Assembly (NCBI GenBank): GCA_001657395.1
Contig: LYSY01000003.1
Coordinates: 692,996 to 756,995 of the forward strand
Reading direction: 5' to 3'
From: Rhodospirillales bacterium BBD 1991-14
GTDB lineage: Bacteria > Pseudomonadota > Alphaproteobacteria > Kiloniellales > Kiloniellaceae
DNA length: 64,000 nt
Under the pieces are notes generated by a model that did no database searches, had not been told where the DNA came from, and saw nothing but the letters and a program-made list of their open reading frames with translations. The translations under genes and the position numbers were made by a program. Shown here in pieces: positions 50,357 to 58,807 of the stretch. Position 1 is the stretch's first letter; each line of letters begins with the position of its first letter.

Positions 50357-51859
50357 ATGCGCCTGGTGCCCCGCAGCCTCGCCGGGCAGCTCATCGCGCT
50401 GCTGCTGATCGCCCTGGTCCTGTCCCAGGTGGCGACCCTGCTGATCCTGGCCGACGAACGGCACTTCGCGCTGCGCGCCGCCAGCCGCGATCAGGTCCTG
50501 GCGCGCACCGCCGTTCTCGTGCGGCTGCTGGAGCAGACACCGCCGCACCTGCATGACGGGCTGCTCGCCGCGGCCTCATCGCGCCGCCTCTTCTACAGTG
50601 TCTCGACCGAAAGTGCCGTGGCGCCGGACCCCGGCGGCAGGGTGGAACGGCGTCTTGCCCAGCGCATGGGCGATCTCATCGGCGACGGACGCGACGCCCG
50701 CGTACGCCTGGTCGCCCGCGAACCCTGGTCGCTCCGGGACTGGCAGGAACACCGCCGCTGGGGCCGCGGCGACGACGGCCGGCGGGGATCGGCCGGCTAT
50801 GAGAGAGGAGACGACGAGGATGATGACGAGGACGACGACGATCACCACCGGCACGCGCAGCGCCTGGCTCTGCCCATAAGCTTTCTGGCTTCGGTGCCCC
50901 TGGCGGACGGGCGCTGGCTGAATGCGGAGACCGCTCTGCCGCAGCCGCCGCGGGGCTGGGCCTGGTTCCCCCTCCTTTCCATGGGCATCATGGCTTTGGC
51001 CATCCTGGCCATCGTCATCTTTTCCGTCAGGCGGATCACGCGGCCGCTGCGCGCGCTTTCCGGCGCCGCCGAACGCCTGGGCCGCGGTGAGACCCTGGAG
51101 CCTCTGGCAGAGACGGGACCGCAGGATGTGCGCCGCACCACGCGGGCCTTCAACGCCATGCAAGAGCGTCTGACCCGTTTCGTCAGGGACCGCACGCGCA
51201 TGCTGGCCGCCATCAGTCACGACCTGCGCACGCCCATCACCGCGCTGCGGCTGCGCGCCGAGTTCGTGGAGGACGCGGAAACCCGGCAGAAGATTCTGGA
51301 AACCCTGGAAGAGATGAGCAGCATGATCGAAGCCGTCATCGGCTTCGCCCGTGACGAAGCCACGGCGGAGGCTACGCGGCGCGTCGATCTGGCTGCCCTG
51401 ATCCAGAGCCAGATCGACGACCTGGCCGACCAGGGCGAAAACGTGACCTTCCGGGCTGCCGGCATCGACGGCACGCTCAGCTACGACTGCCGCCCCACTG
51501 CCTTGAAGCGCCTGCTCCACAACCTCATCGGCAATGCGCTGCGCTATGCCGGTGCGGCCAGGGTCTCGCTGATCCGTGACGACCAGGCACTGTGCGTCCT
51601 GGTAGAGGACGAAGGACCGGGCATCCCGGCGGAGCAGCTGGAGCAGGTCTTCGATCCCTTCTTCCGGGTCGAGGGATCGCGCAGTCAGGACACCGGCGGT
51701 GTCGGACTGGGTCTTGCCATCGCCCGCTCCATCGCCCACGCTCACGGCGGCGACCTTGTCCTGGAGAACCGGCCGGAGGGTGGTTTACGCGCGCGCCTGA
51801 CTCTGCCCGCCGAACCGCCCGGGAAAAGACACAATACAGGACCCGGATATACGCCCTGA
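50357..51859 (+). CDS. Sensor histidine kinase with acidic His-rich periplasmic patch
   Basis: A 500-residue kinase starting at ATG 50357. Membrane spans LIALLLIALVLSQVATLLIL and WFPLLSMGIMALAILAIVIF flank a periplasmic domain. In that domain residues 151-167 are almost all Asp/Glu/His (GDDEDDDEDDDDHHRH), a likely divalent-metal-binding patch. HAMP follows, then the H-box LAAISHDLRTPITALRLRAE, NLIGNALRYAG, DEGPGIP and GVGLGLAIARSI. It is the partner of the OmpR-type regulator upstream. The neighbouring EF-hand protein hints at calcium or another divalent cation as the signal. Confidence 0.9.
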   Translation: MRLVPRSLAGQLIALLLIALVLSQVATLLILADERHFALRAASRDQVLARTAVLVRLLEQTPPHLHDGLLAAASSRRLFYSVSTESAVAPDPGGRVERRLAQRMGDLIGDGRDARVRLVAREPWSLRDWQEHRRWGRGDDGRRGSAGYERGDDEDDDEDDDDHHRHAQRLALPISFLASVPLADGRWLNAETALPQPPRGWAWFPLLSMGIMALAILAIVIFSVRRITRPLRALSGAAERLGRGETLEPLAETGPQDVRRTTRAFNAMQERLTRFVRDRTRMLAAISHDLRTPITALRLRAEFVEDAETRQKILETLEEMSSMIEAVIGFARDEATAEATRRVDLAALIQSQIDDLADQGENVTFRAAGIDGTLSYDCRPTALKRLLHNLIGNALRYAGAARVSLIRDDQALCVLVEDEGPGIPAEQLEQVFDPFFRVEGSRSQDTGGVGLGLAIARSIAHAHGGDLVLENRPEGGLRARLTLPAEPPGKRHNTGPGYTP

Positions 51860-51946
51860 CGCGGCGGAGCTGTCACAAAACAGCCGCCGATCGGCGCTAG
51901 TGTTTCAGCTTTGTCTTTGTTTCCGCGAGAGGGAGTCGTTTCTGTG

Positions 51947-53527
51947 ATGGGTAAGTCTGTTCTTTTGATTGTTGTCGATCAGTGGCGCGGCGATGCCCTG
52001 GCCCATCTGGGCCATCCCCATGTGAAGACTCCCAACATCAGCCGCCTGGCGGCCCGCGGCATCACCTTCCGCAACCACTACTGCCAGGGCGTGCCCTGCG
52101 GCCCGGCGCGGGCCTCGCTGCTGACCGGGACCTACCTGATGACGCACCGGGTGGTGCGCAACGGCGCGCCGCTGGATGCCATGCTGACCACCCTGCCCCG
52201 CGAACTGCGCCGGGCGGGCTACGACCCGGCCCTGACCGGTTACACCACGACGACCCCGGACCCGCGCTTCACCGCCGCCACCGACCCGCGCTATCAGGCC
52301 AACGGCGACCTGATGGACGACTGGCGCGTGCTGCGCTCGCTGACACCCAACAAGGACCCCTACTTCTCCTGGCTGCGGCAGCTGGGCTATGCCATTCCGG
52401 AGAACCAGGAAGACCTCTGGAGCCCGGAACTGCGTGCCGAGTCCGCGCAGGGCCGCCTCGACCTGCCCTCCCTCATCATGAGCGAGCACAGCGACACCGC
52501 CTGGATGACCGATGGTGCGCTCGACTATCTGCGCCATGCCCGCGGCCGCCCCTGGTTTCTCCACTACGGCCTCTATCGGCCGCACCCGCCCTTCTGCGCG
52601 TCCGAGGAATACTTGAAGCTCTATGACGCGGCGTCGCTGGACGGACCGGTCCGCGCCGGCGACCGCGCCGCCGAGGCGCAGCAGCATCCGCTTTTGAGCA
52701 TGCTGTTGGACCGGATCAATCAGAAGAAGTTCATGCAGAACAGAGAAGGGCCTGCCGCCGAGCTGGACGAAAGCGAGATCCGCCAGGTCCGCGCCCACTA
52801 CTACGGCCTCATCACCGAGGCAGATCACAACATCGGCCGCGTCCTGGACGAACTGGAGGAGAGCGGCGAGATCGACAACACCCTGATCGTCTTCACCTGC
52901 GATCACGGCGAACAGCTCGGCGATCATCACCTGCTCGGCAAGACGGGCTACTTCCGCGAGAGCTATCACATCCCGCTGGTCATCTGCGATCCGGCGGGCG
53001 ACCCGGCCCGGCGTGGAGCGGTGGTCGAAGCCTTCACCGAGTCCGTCGACGTGATGCCGACGATCCTTGAATGGCTGGGCCAACCGCTTCCGCGGCAATG
53101 CGACGGCCGCTCCCTGCTGCCGTTCTGCGAAGGCGAGCAGCCGGAGCGCTGGCGTGACGGCGTGCTCTACGAGTTCGACTTCCGCGACGTTCTTGACCCA
53201 AGCGTGGAACAGCGGCTCGGCATCGAGATGGACTCCTGCAACCTGGCGGTCTACCAGACCGAGCGTTGGAAGTACGTCCACTTCGCCGCTCTGCCGCCCT
53301 TGCTCTTCGACCTGGAAAACGATCCTCACGAACTCGACAACCTGGCCGACGATCCGGCCTTCGCGGAGTTCGTCGCAGAGATGGCGCAACGCATGCTGTC
53401 GCGCCGCCTGGCCCATGCCAACCGCAGCCTGACCGGCTACTTCGCCGAGGGTGGCCTGCACCACAGGGTCGGCGGCGTTGCGGTGCCGGTTGGCGAACGA
53501 GAGCACCTCCCCCGCGCCGCAGAGTAG
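51947..53527 (+). CDS. Phosphonate monoester hydrolase / arylsulfatase-like enzyme
   Basis: A 526-residue alkaline phosphatase superfamily enzyme very like the Rhizobium and Burkholderia phosphonate monoester hydrolases. The nucleophile is Cys51, converted to formylglycine in this family, within the CxPxR box GVPCGPARASLLTG. Metal ligands are in LLIVVDQWRGD and CDHGEQLGDHHLLGKTGY. Other shared stretches are YDPALTGYTTTTPDPR, GLYRPHPPF and the final YVHFAALPPLLFDLENDPHE. Members hydrolyse phosphonate and phosphate mono- and diesters and sulfates. There is no signal peptide. GAGGGAG lies upstream of the ATG. Confidence 0.9.
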   Translation: MGKSVLLIVVDQWRGDALAHLGHPHVKTPNISRLAARGITFRNHYCQGVPCGPARASLLTGTYLMTHRVVRNGAPLDAMLTTLPRELRRAGYDPALTGYTTTTPDPRFTAATDPRYQANGDLMDDWRVLRSLTPNKDPYFSWLRQLGYAIPENQEDLWSPELRAESAQGRLDLPSLIMSEHSDTAWMTDGALDYLRHARGRPWFLHYGLYRPHPPFCASEEYLKLYDAASLDGPVRAGDRAAEAQQHPLLSMLLDRINQKKFMQNREGPAAELDESEIRQVRAHYYGLITEADHNIGRVLDELEESGEIDNTLIVFTCDHGEQLGDHHLLGKTGYFRESYHIPLVICDPAGDPARRGAVVEAFTESVDVMPTILEWLGQPLPRQCDGRSLLPFCEGEQPERWRDGVLYEFDFRDVLDPSVEQRLGIEMDSCNLAVYQTERWKYVHFAALPPLLFDLENDPHELDNLADDPAFAEFVAEMAQRMLSRRLAHANRSLTGYFAEGGLHHRVGGVAVPVGEREHLPRAAE

Positions 53528-53567
53528 AAGGCTGCATAGTAGAAGGCTGCAGAGTAGAAGGCCGCAA
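53523..53567 (+). repeat. 15-bp tandem repeat x3 starting at a stop codon
   Basis: Three units of AGTAGAAGGCYGCAN in a row; the TAG stop of the hydrolase gene is part of unit 1. Units 2 and 3 are intergenic. Confidence 0.75.
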
Positions 53568-53594
53568 TCGACGACGGTTCAAGGAAGGCGCAGG

Positions 53595-54305
53595 TCAGGG
53601 AACGCGCAGGCCGGCGGAAAGGATCACCGGGCCGCTCGGCCCCGCGCCGGGCGATCCGCCCAGCGGCTCCCGGCTCACGGCCAGGGTCGCACCGGGCTGT
53701 AAGCTTTCCAGTGCCGGGGCATCCAGCGCAAGGGCGGCCTCCACCGCGGGGGGCAGCAAGCCCAGCGAGCGGACACTTCCCTCTGCGGAGATCAGCCAAA
53801 GTTCCAGCGACTGATCCGGCGCCGCCGGCCAGGCGCCGCGCCGTTGCAACGTCAGCCTGCCTTCTGTCCGATCCACAGCCACCTCCACGACGAAACCGGC
53901 ATCGGCAGCCGCGAGGCTGGCGACAAGGTCCTGGCGCGGCGGTTCGACAGACAGGGGCGTCAGCAGGAACAGGGCGAGAGCGGCGGCGAGCGCAGCGCTG
54001 CCCCATCCCCAAAGGGCAAGCGAAGAGGCACGGCGCGGCGCGGCAACGCTTTGTGCTGCAGCCCCGGCGGCAGGCTGTCCGTTTACCTTAGCTTCGACGC
54101 CGGTCCAGACAGCGTTCCCCGGTGTTTCCGGAGGCAGGGCCTCAACCAGAGGAAACAGTCTTTCGGACCAGCGGTCCACGCGGTCGGCAAAGTCGCGGTC
54201 CTCTTCGTAACGGCGGGCGGCTGCCAGGCGGGCGGCACGGTCGAGACTGCCCAGCACGAATTCGGCCGCCAACAGATCGGCACGATCTCGAGATACGCTT
54301 ACCAT
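53595..54305 (-). CDS. RskA-type anti-sigma factor
   Basis: A 236-residue protein with an N-terminal cytoplasmic anti-sigma domain (ADLLAAEFVLGSLD), one membrane span (ALWGWGSAALAAALALFLL, around residue 100) and a C-terminal extracytoplasmic RskA domain (RGAWPAAPDQSLELWLISAEGSVRSLGLL, PGATLAVSREPLGGSPG). It lies 73 bases behind a cupin anti-sigma gene and in the same direction as the ECF sigma at 54945. The N-terminal domain is similar to that of the cupin protein, so both may bind the same sigma factor. Confidence 0.85.
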   Translation of the reverse strand: MVSVSRDRADLLAAEFVLGSLDRAARLAAARRYEEDRDFADRVDRWSERLFPLVEALPPETPGNAVWTGVEAKVNGQPAAGAAAQSVAAPRRASSLALWGWGSAALAAALALFLLTPLSVEPPRQDLVASLAAADAGFVVEVAVDRTEGRLTLQRRGAWPAAPDQSLELWLISAEGSVRSLGLLPPAVEAALALDAPALESLQPGATLAVSREPLGGSPGAGPSGPVILSAGLRVP

Positions 54306-54378
54306 AACGTCCTGAATGCCCTTCCTGGTCTCACCTCACCGGCTGCGCATCCGTCGACCGCTCCCTTGCTTGAACGCT

Positions 54379-54945
54379 CTAGCCGGTTTTGCGCAGCTCC
54401 CCGCGCACATAGAAAAGACCGCCGTTCTCACTGGAAATCGCGGGATGCGGCAGGCCGCCGGAGATCACGTGATAGTCGCCTGCCGTCAGCCGCAGACCGC
54501 CGATCTCCACGTCCCCTTCCAGCACGATGCACTCCTCGGTCACGCGGTGCGGGTGCGGCGCCAGAACCGCGCCCGGCGCGAAGCGCAGCAGAAAGGCCTC
54601 GAAGCCCTCTTCCCGGTTGACGAAGAGCGACTTCTTTTCGATCCCCTCGGCGTGCGGCTTCCACTCCCCTTCGGAGGCGCGCACGGAGAGGGAGAAAGGC
54701 TCGGGCGCCGCCTCGTCTATGGCCGCCTCTATGCCGTCCCAGACTGCAGCCGGCGGTTCCTCCGCCGCCGTGTCGCCGGCAAGGGGTGCCAGCCGGCGCT
54801 GCCATCGCTCCACCGCGTCCTGCAGGGCAAAGTCCCGGCTCAGGGCCTTGCGGACGCGCCGGCGCTCCTCCGGGTCCAGGGTACCCAGAACGTATTCCGC
54901 CGCCAGCAGATCCCTCTCGTCCTTGCTCGTCGGTCCCGAAGCCAT
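54379..54945 (-). CDS. ChrR-like cupin anti-sigma factor
   Basis: A 188-residue cytoplasmic protein: N-terminal anti-sigma domain (RDLLAAEYVLGTLDPEERRRVRKAL) and a C-terminal cupin (FAPGAVLAPHPHRVTEECIVLEGDVEIGG, ISGGLPHPAI) whose His/Glu set (H-x-H, E, H) could bind zinc, as in ChrR. The N-terminal H-x3-C-x2-C zinc site of typical ChrR is absent. Its ATG shares one base with the sigma stop (TGATG). It probably inhibits the adjacent sigma until a redox or peroxide signal reaches the cupin. Confidence 0.87.
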   Translation of the reverse strand: MASGPTSKDERDLLAAEYVLGTLDPEERRRVRKALSRDFALQDAVERWQRRLAPLAGDTAAEEPPAAVWDGIEAAIDEAAPEPFSLSVRASEGEWKPHAEGIEKKSLFVNREEGFEAFLLRFAPGAVLAPHPHRVTEECIVLEGDVEIGGLRLTAGDYHVISGGLPHPAISSENGGLFYVRGELRKTG

Positions 54946-55544
54946 CAATCCAGACAGTCCCGCAGTTGCAACAGACCGCGCCGCACCCAGCTTTTCACGG
55001 TTCCCAAAGGCACCTGCATGTGCGCCGCAAGCTCTTCATGAGTCATGCCATGATAGTAGGCCAGCAGAATGGCATCACGCTGCTTTTCCGGCAGCTTCGC
55101 CAGGCATTTCCGCAGGCCCGGGTCGACCCGCTCCAACGGACTCTCCGGCCGCGCGGCGGGGTCCGCCCTGGCCTCTGCCGCCTCGTCCCAGGGTTCGATA
55201 TGGCGCGGCTCGCGGGCCTCGCTACGCAGCCGGTCGATGGCGCAGTTGCGCGCGATGGTGGCCATCCAGGCCATGGGGCGCCCTTTTTCGGTACGGTACT
55301 GCGTGGCCTTGCGCCAGATCAGCACATAGGCTTCCTGGAGCACCTCGTCCGCGGCCTCCCGCGCGACCAGAAGACGCCGCACGATCGGATACAGCCGTGG
55401 CGCAGACAGCGTGTAGAGCCTCTGGAAGGCAGCCTTGTCACCCCGTGCCGTTGCCGCCAGCAGGTCCTCGAGCGGATCGAGATCCGCGATGTCAGACAGC
55501 CCTTTCATCCCGCGTGCCGGGCTCTCCCCCAGATATGCGATCAT
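54945..55544 (-). CDS. ECF-type RNA polymerase sigma factor
   Basis: A 199-residue sigma factor. Region 2 reads LVAREAADEVLQEAYVLIWRKA with RPMAWMATIARNCAIDRLR; region 4 is LPEKQRDAILLAYYHGMTHEELAAHMQVPLGTVKSWVRRGLLQLR. Starts at 55544 (MIAYLGES, GGGG four to five bases upstream) or 55508 are possible. It is coupled to the cupin anti-sigma and follows cytochrome c and ferritin-like genes in the same direction, which may be its own targets. The GTVKSWVRRGL form resembles SigK/RpoE-type sigmas. Confidence 0.9.
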   Translation of the reverse strand: MIAYLGESPARGMKGLSDIADLDPLEDLLAATARGDKAAFQRLYTLSAPRLYPIVRRLLVAREAADEVLQEAYVLIWRKATQYRTEKGRPMAWMATIARNCAIDRLRSEAREPRHIEPWDEAAEARADPAARPESPLERVDPGLRKCLAKLPEKQRDAILLAYYHGMTHEELAAHMQVPLGTVKSWVRRGLLQLRDCLD

Positions 55545-55597
55545 TATGCCCCATACCCCGCCTGTCAGTCTCTGGCCTTGCACAACGGATCGCACCC

Positions 55598-56071
55598 CTA
55601 ACCGCCGGAGGTAGAGTCGCCGGGCCGGTCGCTACCCTGGCCACTACCCTGGCTTCTACCCTGGGCCGTGCGCATCAGGAAGGCGATCAGGTCGCGGCGG
55701 TCTTCCGGCACCTCCACCATGAAGTTCATGCGCTGGCCCGGCAGGAAGCCCTCGGGATCGGCAAGCCAGCGGTCCAGGCTCTCGGCGTCCCACAGGAGCC
55801 TGGATTGCTTCAGCGCCGGCGAATAGTCGTAGTCGTCGAGCGACCCGACCTCGCGCCCGAAGACGTCGTCGTGGCGCGGGCCGATGCGGTTGGCCCCCAG
55901 CGAGTGGCAGCCGATGCAGCGGCTGTCGTAGAGCAGGGCGCCACGTTCGGCATCGCCACCGAGGGCGCCGTCAGCCGGCTCCATCCCGCCGAAACTGCGT
56001 CCGGGCAGCAGCGCCAGGGCCGACAGACCGAGCACCATGACAATGGCGAGCTGCGTTTCAGTCTTGAGCAT
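55598..56071 (-). CDS. Small periplasmic c-type cytochrome
   Basis: A 157-residue protein with signal peptide (LAIVMVLGLSALALLPGRSFGG) and one heme site CIGCHSLG in a class I fold (GALLYDSRCIGCH near the mature N-terminus, axial Met in QRMNFMVEVPEDRRDLIAFL). The C-terminus has a Gln-Gly-Ser repeat (QGRSQGSGQGS) from a 12-base DNA repeat. GGGAGGGAAC precedes the ATG. It lies between the ferritin-like and sigma genes and may carry electrons for peroxide or iron redox handling. Confidence 0.88.
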   Translation of the reverse strand: MLKTETQLAIVMVLGLSALALLPGRSFGGMEPADGALGGDAERGALLYDSRCIGCHSLGANRIGPRHDDVFGREVGSLDDYDYSPALKQSRLLWDAESLDRWLADPEGFLPGQRMNFMVEVPEDRRDLIAFLMRTAQGRSQGSGQGSDRPGDSTSGG

Positions 56072-56156
56072 TGTTCCCTCCCACGGATCGCGCCGCACAG
56101 AACCGGTGCCGGCCGTTATGGTGGCCGGCACCGCTTCTGCGCAGCCACTCGACAGA

Positions 56157-56768
56157 TCAAACGCCGAAGCTGAGTGCTTTCTCGGGCACCGGCTGACCGA
56201 GGGCCGAGGCCAGCAACGACCAGTGCATGGTCTCGTCGGCGGCGAGACGGCCGGAGACCTTGGCCAGGGCGGGGTCGACAAAGGCCGGAATGACACCGAG
56301 GTAGGCGTTCGCCGCGCCGCGCTCCAAACGCGCGGCCAGAGTGAGGACATCGCCCTGGCTCTTCAGGCTGCCCGCGTTCAGCGCCTTGGCGTACTCGCCG
56401 ATGCTTTTCTCTTCGACGGGCGTACCGCCCAGTTTCTTGATGGTCGCCATCAGGGCATCGCGGTGCTCCTTGTGATGGCTCTGGAAGAGCACGGCCACCG
56501 GCAGCACGTCCTGGGACAGCAGGCCGCTTTCGGCGCCAAGCTGATAGGCGTTGATGGCCTCATGCTCCAGGCCGAGGGCAACGTTCAGGATCGACACGTC
56601 CTTCTTCGGGTCGGCCGCGCCCTGGCGGCTGGCCGAGCTGGCCATGGTTTCACAGCCGATCAGCAGCGCGACGGCGGTGGCCGAGAGGCTGGCCTTGCCG
56701 GCGCCCTGAAGGAAACGGCGGCGCGCCGGGACAATTTCCGGCAGGGTTCTGGTATCGATGGATGACAT
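56157..56768 (-). CDS. Tat-exported ferritin-like protein
   Basis: A 203-residue ferritin-like four-helix protein with a twin-arginine signal (PARRRFLQGAGKASLSATAV) and a lipobox-like GCETM after it, so it may be a lipoprotein. Glu and His residues of a possible di-metal site are in LGLEHEAINAYQLG and SHHKEHRDALMATI, then RLAADETMHWSLLASALG. It heads the operon with cytochrome c and the ECF sigma. AGGAGAG precedes the start. It may be a periplasmic oxidative-stress protein; enzymatic activity is unproven. Confidence 0.85.
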   Translation of the reverse strand: MSSIDTRTLPEIVPARRRFLQGAGKASLSATAVALLIGCETMASSASRQGAADPKKDVSILNVALGLEHEAINAYQLGAESGLLSQDVLPVAVLFQSHHKEHRDALMATIKKLGGTPVEEKSIGEYAKALNAGSLKSQGDVLTLAARLERGAANAYLGVIPAFVDPALAKVSGRLAADETMHWSLLASALGQPVPEKALSFGV

Positions 56769-57078
56769 GAAATCTCTCCTAGGCCTTCAATGCAGTTCGG
56801 ATGAACGGGTGAAGGCAACGACCGGCGGAGCAGACCCAGGCGGTCGGAATGGAACCGGCCCCGCGCGATCGCGCCTTCTGATAGCCCTAACGGCCCGCCC
56901 GTCCGATCCGGATGCAGGTACGGAAAATTATTTTTGAGGAGGAAGGTTTTCGGCGGCGCCTTTCCAGGCGCCACGCTGCAGCGGCGGTCAGCGATGCGCT
57001 TCCGTTTCGCCACGGACATGCCGCGGCTGCAGTCTCAAACGCGCCGTTGAATGGTCGCAGGGTTGCCCCGGTCCGGCG
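56769..57078. other. Intergenic region upstream of the ferritin-like gene
   Basis: About 310 bases that must hold the promoter of the ferritin-cytochrome-sigma operon and the end of the mscS transcript. One stem, GGCGCCT and AGGCGCC around TTCC, lies near 56955. No clear ECF -35/-10 pair can be assigned and no further gene is seen. Confidence 0.45.
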
Positions 57079-58404
57079 TCAGGTTCCGGCAGGCTGCACC
57101 CTGGTCTCCACCGGGACGGCGTCCTTGATGATGAGATGGCGGTGCGGATAGGGAATCTCGATGCCGTGCTGCTTGAACGCATCCCAGACCGCCAGAAGCA
57201 CCTGGCCCTTGATGTTGGCCACACCGTCCTGAGGATCGGTGATCCAGAAACGCAGCACGAAGTCCAGCGAGCTGTCGCCGAAGCCCGTCAGATGGCAGAC
57301 TGGCGGCTGATCGCGCGCCACCCGCTCCGGCGCTGCCGCCGCTTCGCGGGCAATCCGGCGAACCTCGTGCGGATCACAACCGTAAGAAACGCCGAAGGTG
57401 ATCTCCATGCGCACAAGTTCGTCGGTGAAGGACCAGTTCACCACGTGCTGGGTGATCAGGTCCTCGTTGGGGATCAGGTACTCCTTGCCGTCGCGGGTTA
57501 CGACCGAGACATAGCGTGCGCCCAGGGAAGAGATCCAGCCGAAGGTCGGTCCCAGTTCGATGACATCGCCCGGCTTGATCGACTTGTCGAGCAGCAGGAT
57601 GACCCCGCTGATCAGGTTGGAGACCACCTTCTGGAGGCCGAAGCCGATGCCGACGCCGACGGCGCCGGAGAACAGCGCCAGAGCCGTCAGATCGATGCCC
57701 ACCGAGTTGAGAGCGATGACGACCGCCAGGGTGATCAGGGTGATTTTCAGCAGCTTGCCGAGCAGAACCTGCACCGATGGGGTGAGGTCCGAGACGCGGT
57801 TGATCCGCTTCTCCAGGAAGCGCGACAGCGCCGCGGCGCCCCAAAGAAAGACGGCCAACGTCAGCACGCCCTTGACGACCGTCAGCAACGAGACCCGCAA
57901 CTCGCCAAAGGTGATCGCGAGCGAATCGAGCAGGGCTACGGTCGGATCGAGCAGTTCGGTGATGTTGAGGGCCGCGATGGTCCAGGCGCAGACCGCGAGG
58001 GTTTTTGCCAATGCGGGATTGCGCACGAAGGTCGTGAAAAGGCGGATGACAACCCAGGCCGTCAGCAGGCTGGCGACGACACTCAGCAGATAGCTGCGGC
58101 TCGGCCAGGTGCTCTGCTGCATGATCCCGATGGCCAGCCACAGCATCAACAGGTAGGTCAGCGGAGTCAGGACCGCCGGCAGCACTCTCACCTGCGCGGC
58201 AAAACGCGGAGGAATGGCCGTGCGCTCAAGCCATGCTGCCACCACCGGGCGCAGGCGGCGCCCGAGAATGGCGGCGATACCAAACAGGATCAGGAGGACC
58301 ACCACCTGGAGCAGCGACCAGAAGTTGGCAACGTTCTGCAGAAACCAGTCGGCAAGCGCCTGAAGTTCGGCGGCGATCCGCCCGGGGTCGAAAAACTGTT
58401 CCAT
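57079..58404 (-). CDS. MscS-family mechanosensitive channel
   Basis: A 441-residue membrane protein. Several N-terminal spans precede the pore-lining TM3 of the MscS family (ALALFSGAVGVGIGFGLQKVVSNLISGVILLLDKSIKPGDVIEL), followed by the beta domain (RYVSVVTRDGKEYLIPNEDLI) and the alpha/beta C-domain. With extra N-terminal helices it belongs to the larger YbdG/YnaI-like group. It opens under membrane tension to release solutes during osmotic downshock. Its leader carries three tandem CAGGAG-containing units. Confidence 0.92.
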   Translation of the reverse strand: MEQFFDPGRIAAELQALADWFLQNVANFWSLLQVVVLLILFGIAAILGRRLRPVVAAWLERTAIPPRFAAQVRVLPAVLTPLTYLLMLWLAIGIMQQSTWPSRSYLLSVVASLLTAWVVIRLFTTFVRNPALAKTLAVCAWTIAALNITELLDPTVALLDSLAITFGELRVSLLTVVKGVLTLAVFLWGAAALSRFLEKRINRVSDLTPSVQVLLGKLLKITLITLAVVIALNSVGIDLTALALFSGAVGVGIGFGLQKVVSNLISGVILLLDKSIKPGDVIELGPTFGWISSLGARYVSVVTRDGKEYLIPNEDLITQHVVNWSFTDELVRMEITFGVSYGCDPHEVRRIAREAAAAPERVARDQPPVCHLTGFGDSSLDFVLRFWITDPQDGVANIKGQVLLAVWDAFKQHGIEIPYPHRHLIIKDAVPVETRVQPAGT

Positions 58405-58417
58405 TGGCAGTGTCCTT

Positions 58418-58462
58418 CTCCTGAAACCCGGCCTCCTGCAACCCGGCCTCCTGCAACCCGGT
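58418..58462 (-). repeat. 15-bp tandem repeat x3 in the mscS leader
   Basis: Three units of CTCCTGMAACCCGGY directly upstream of the mscS start. On the coding strand each contains CAGGAG, a Shine-Dalgarno-like core; the nearest ends 13 bases before the ATG. Unit-number change could tune expression. Confidence 0.7.
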
Positions 58463-58807
58463 CATCATAACCGGTGCCGGACCACGCAAGTCCAGGCGCA
58501 GGCTGCCGCCGAAGTCTGGAAAAAGCAGATGGCGAAAGCGAAGGCGTCGCCGGGATGAAACCAGACCCCACTGCCGAAGTGCCTCGCGTGACCCCGCTCT
58601 CCATTATGACAGAAGGGGCAGCCAACCGGTCCGAATAGAAGCGCCGGGAGACTGCTGAACCAGGACGTTCCCGGGAAGGCTGTTCTGGGCGCTGTGCTCT
58701 GCCGGCTGCCCGCAGGAACCCAGGAGCCTGAAACAGAGGCCCCTAATATTCATGAAATATAATTAAAATCAATAACTTATAAGTCTCAATGCACTCGAAA
58801 GATTTTT
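58463..58807. other. Intergenic region with AT-rich block
   Basis: Upstream region shared by the divergent mscS and acyltransferase genes. The stretch 58741-58807 is strikingly AT-rich against the genome background and includes TATAAT (58758-58763) and the palindrome ACTTATAAGT. No matching -35 is evident. No gene is seen. Confidence 0.45.

Noticed and set aside
51870-51887. CTGTCAC-AAAA-CAGCCGC upstream of the phosphonate monoester hydrolase as a PHO box
   Set aside because: Only the first seven bases match; the second unit lacks the TCA core and also belongs to a hairpin at the end of the kinase gene.
56955-56975. GGCGCCT-TTCC-AGGCGCC as the mscS terminator
   Set aside because: No T-run follows in the direction of mscS transcription and the stem lies over 100 bases beyond the stop; it is left unassigned.
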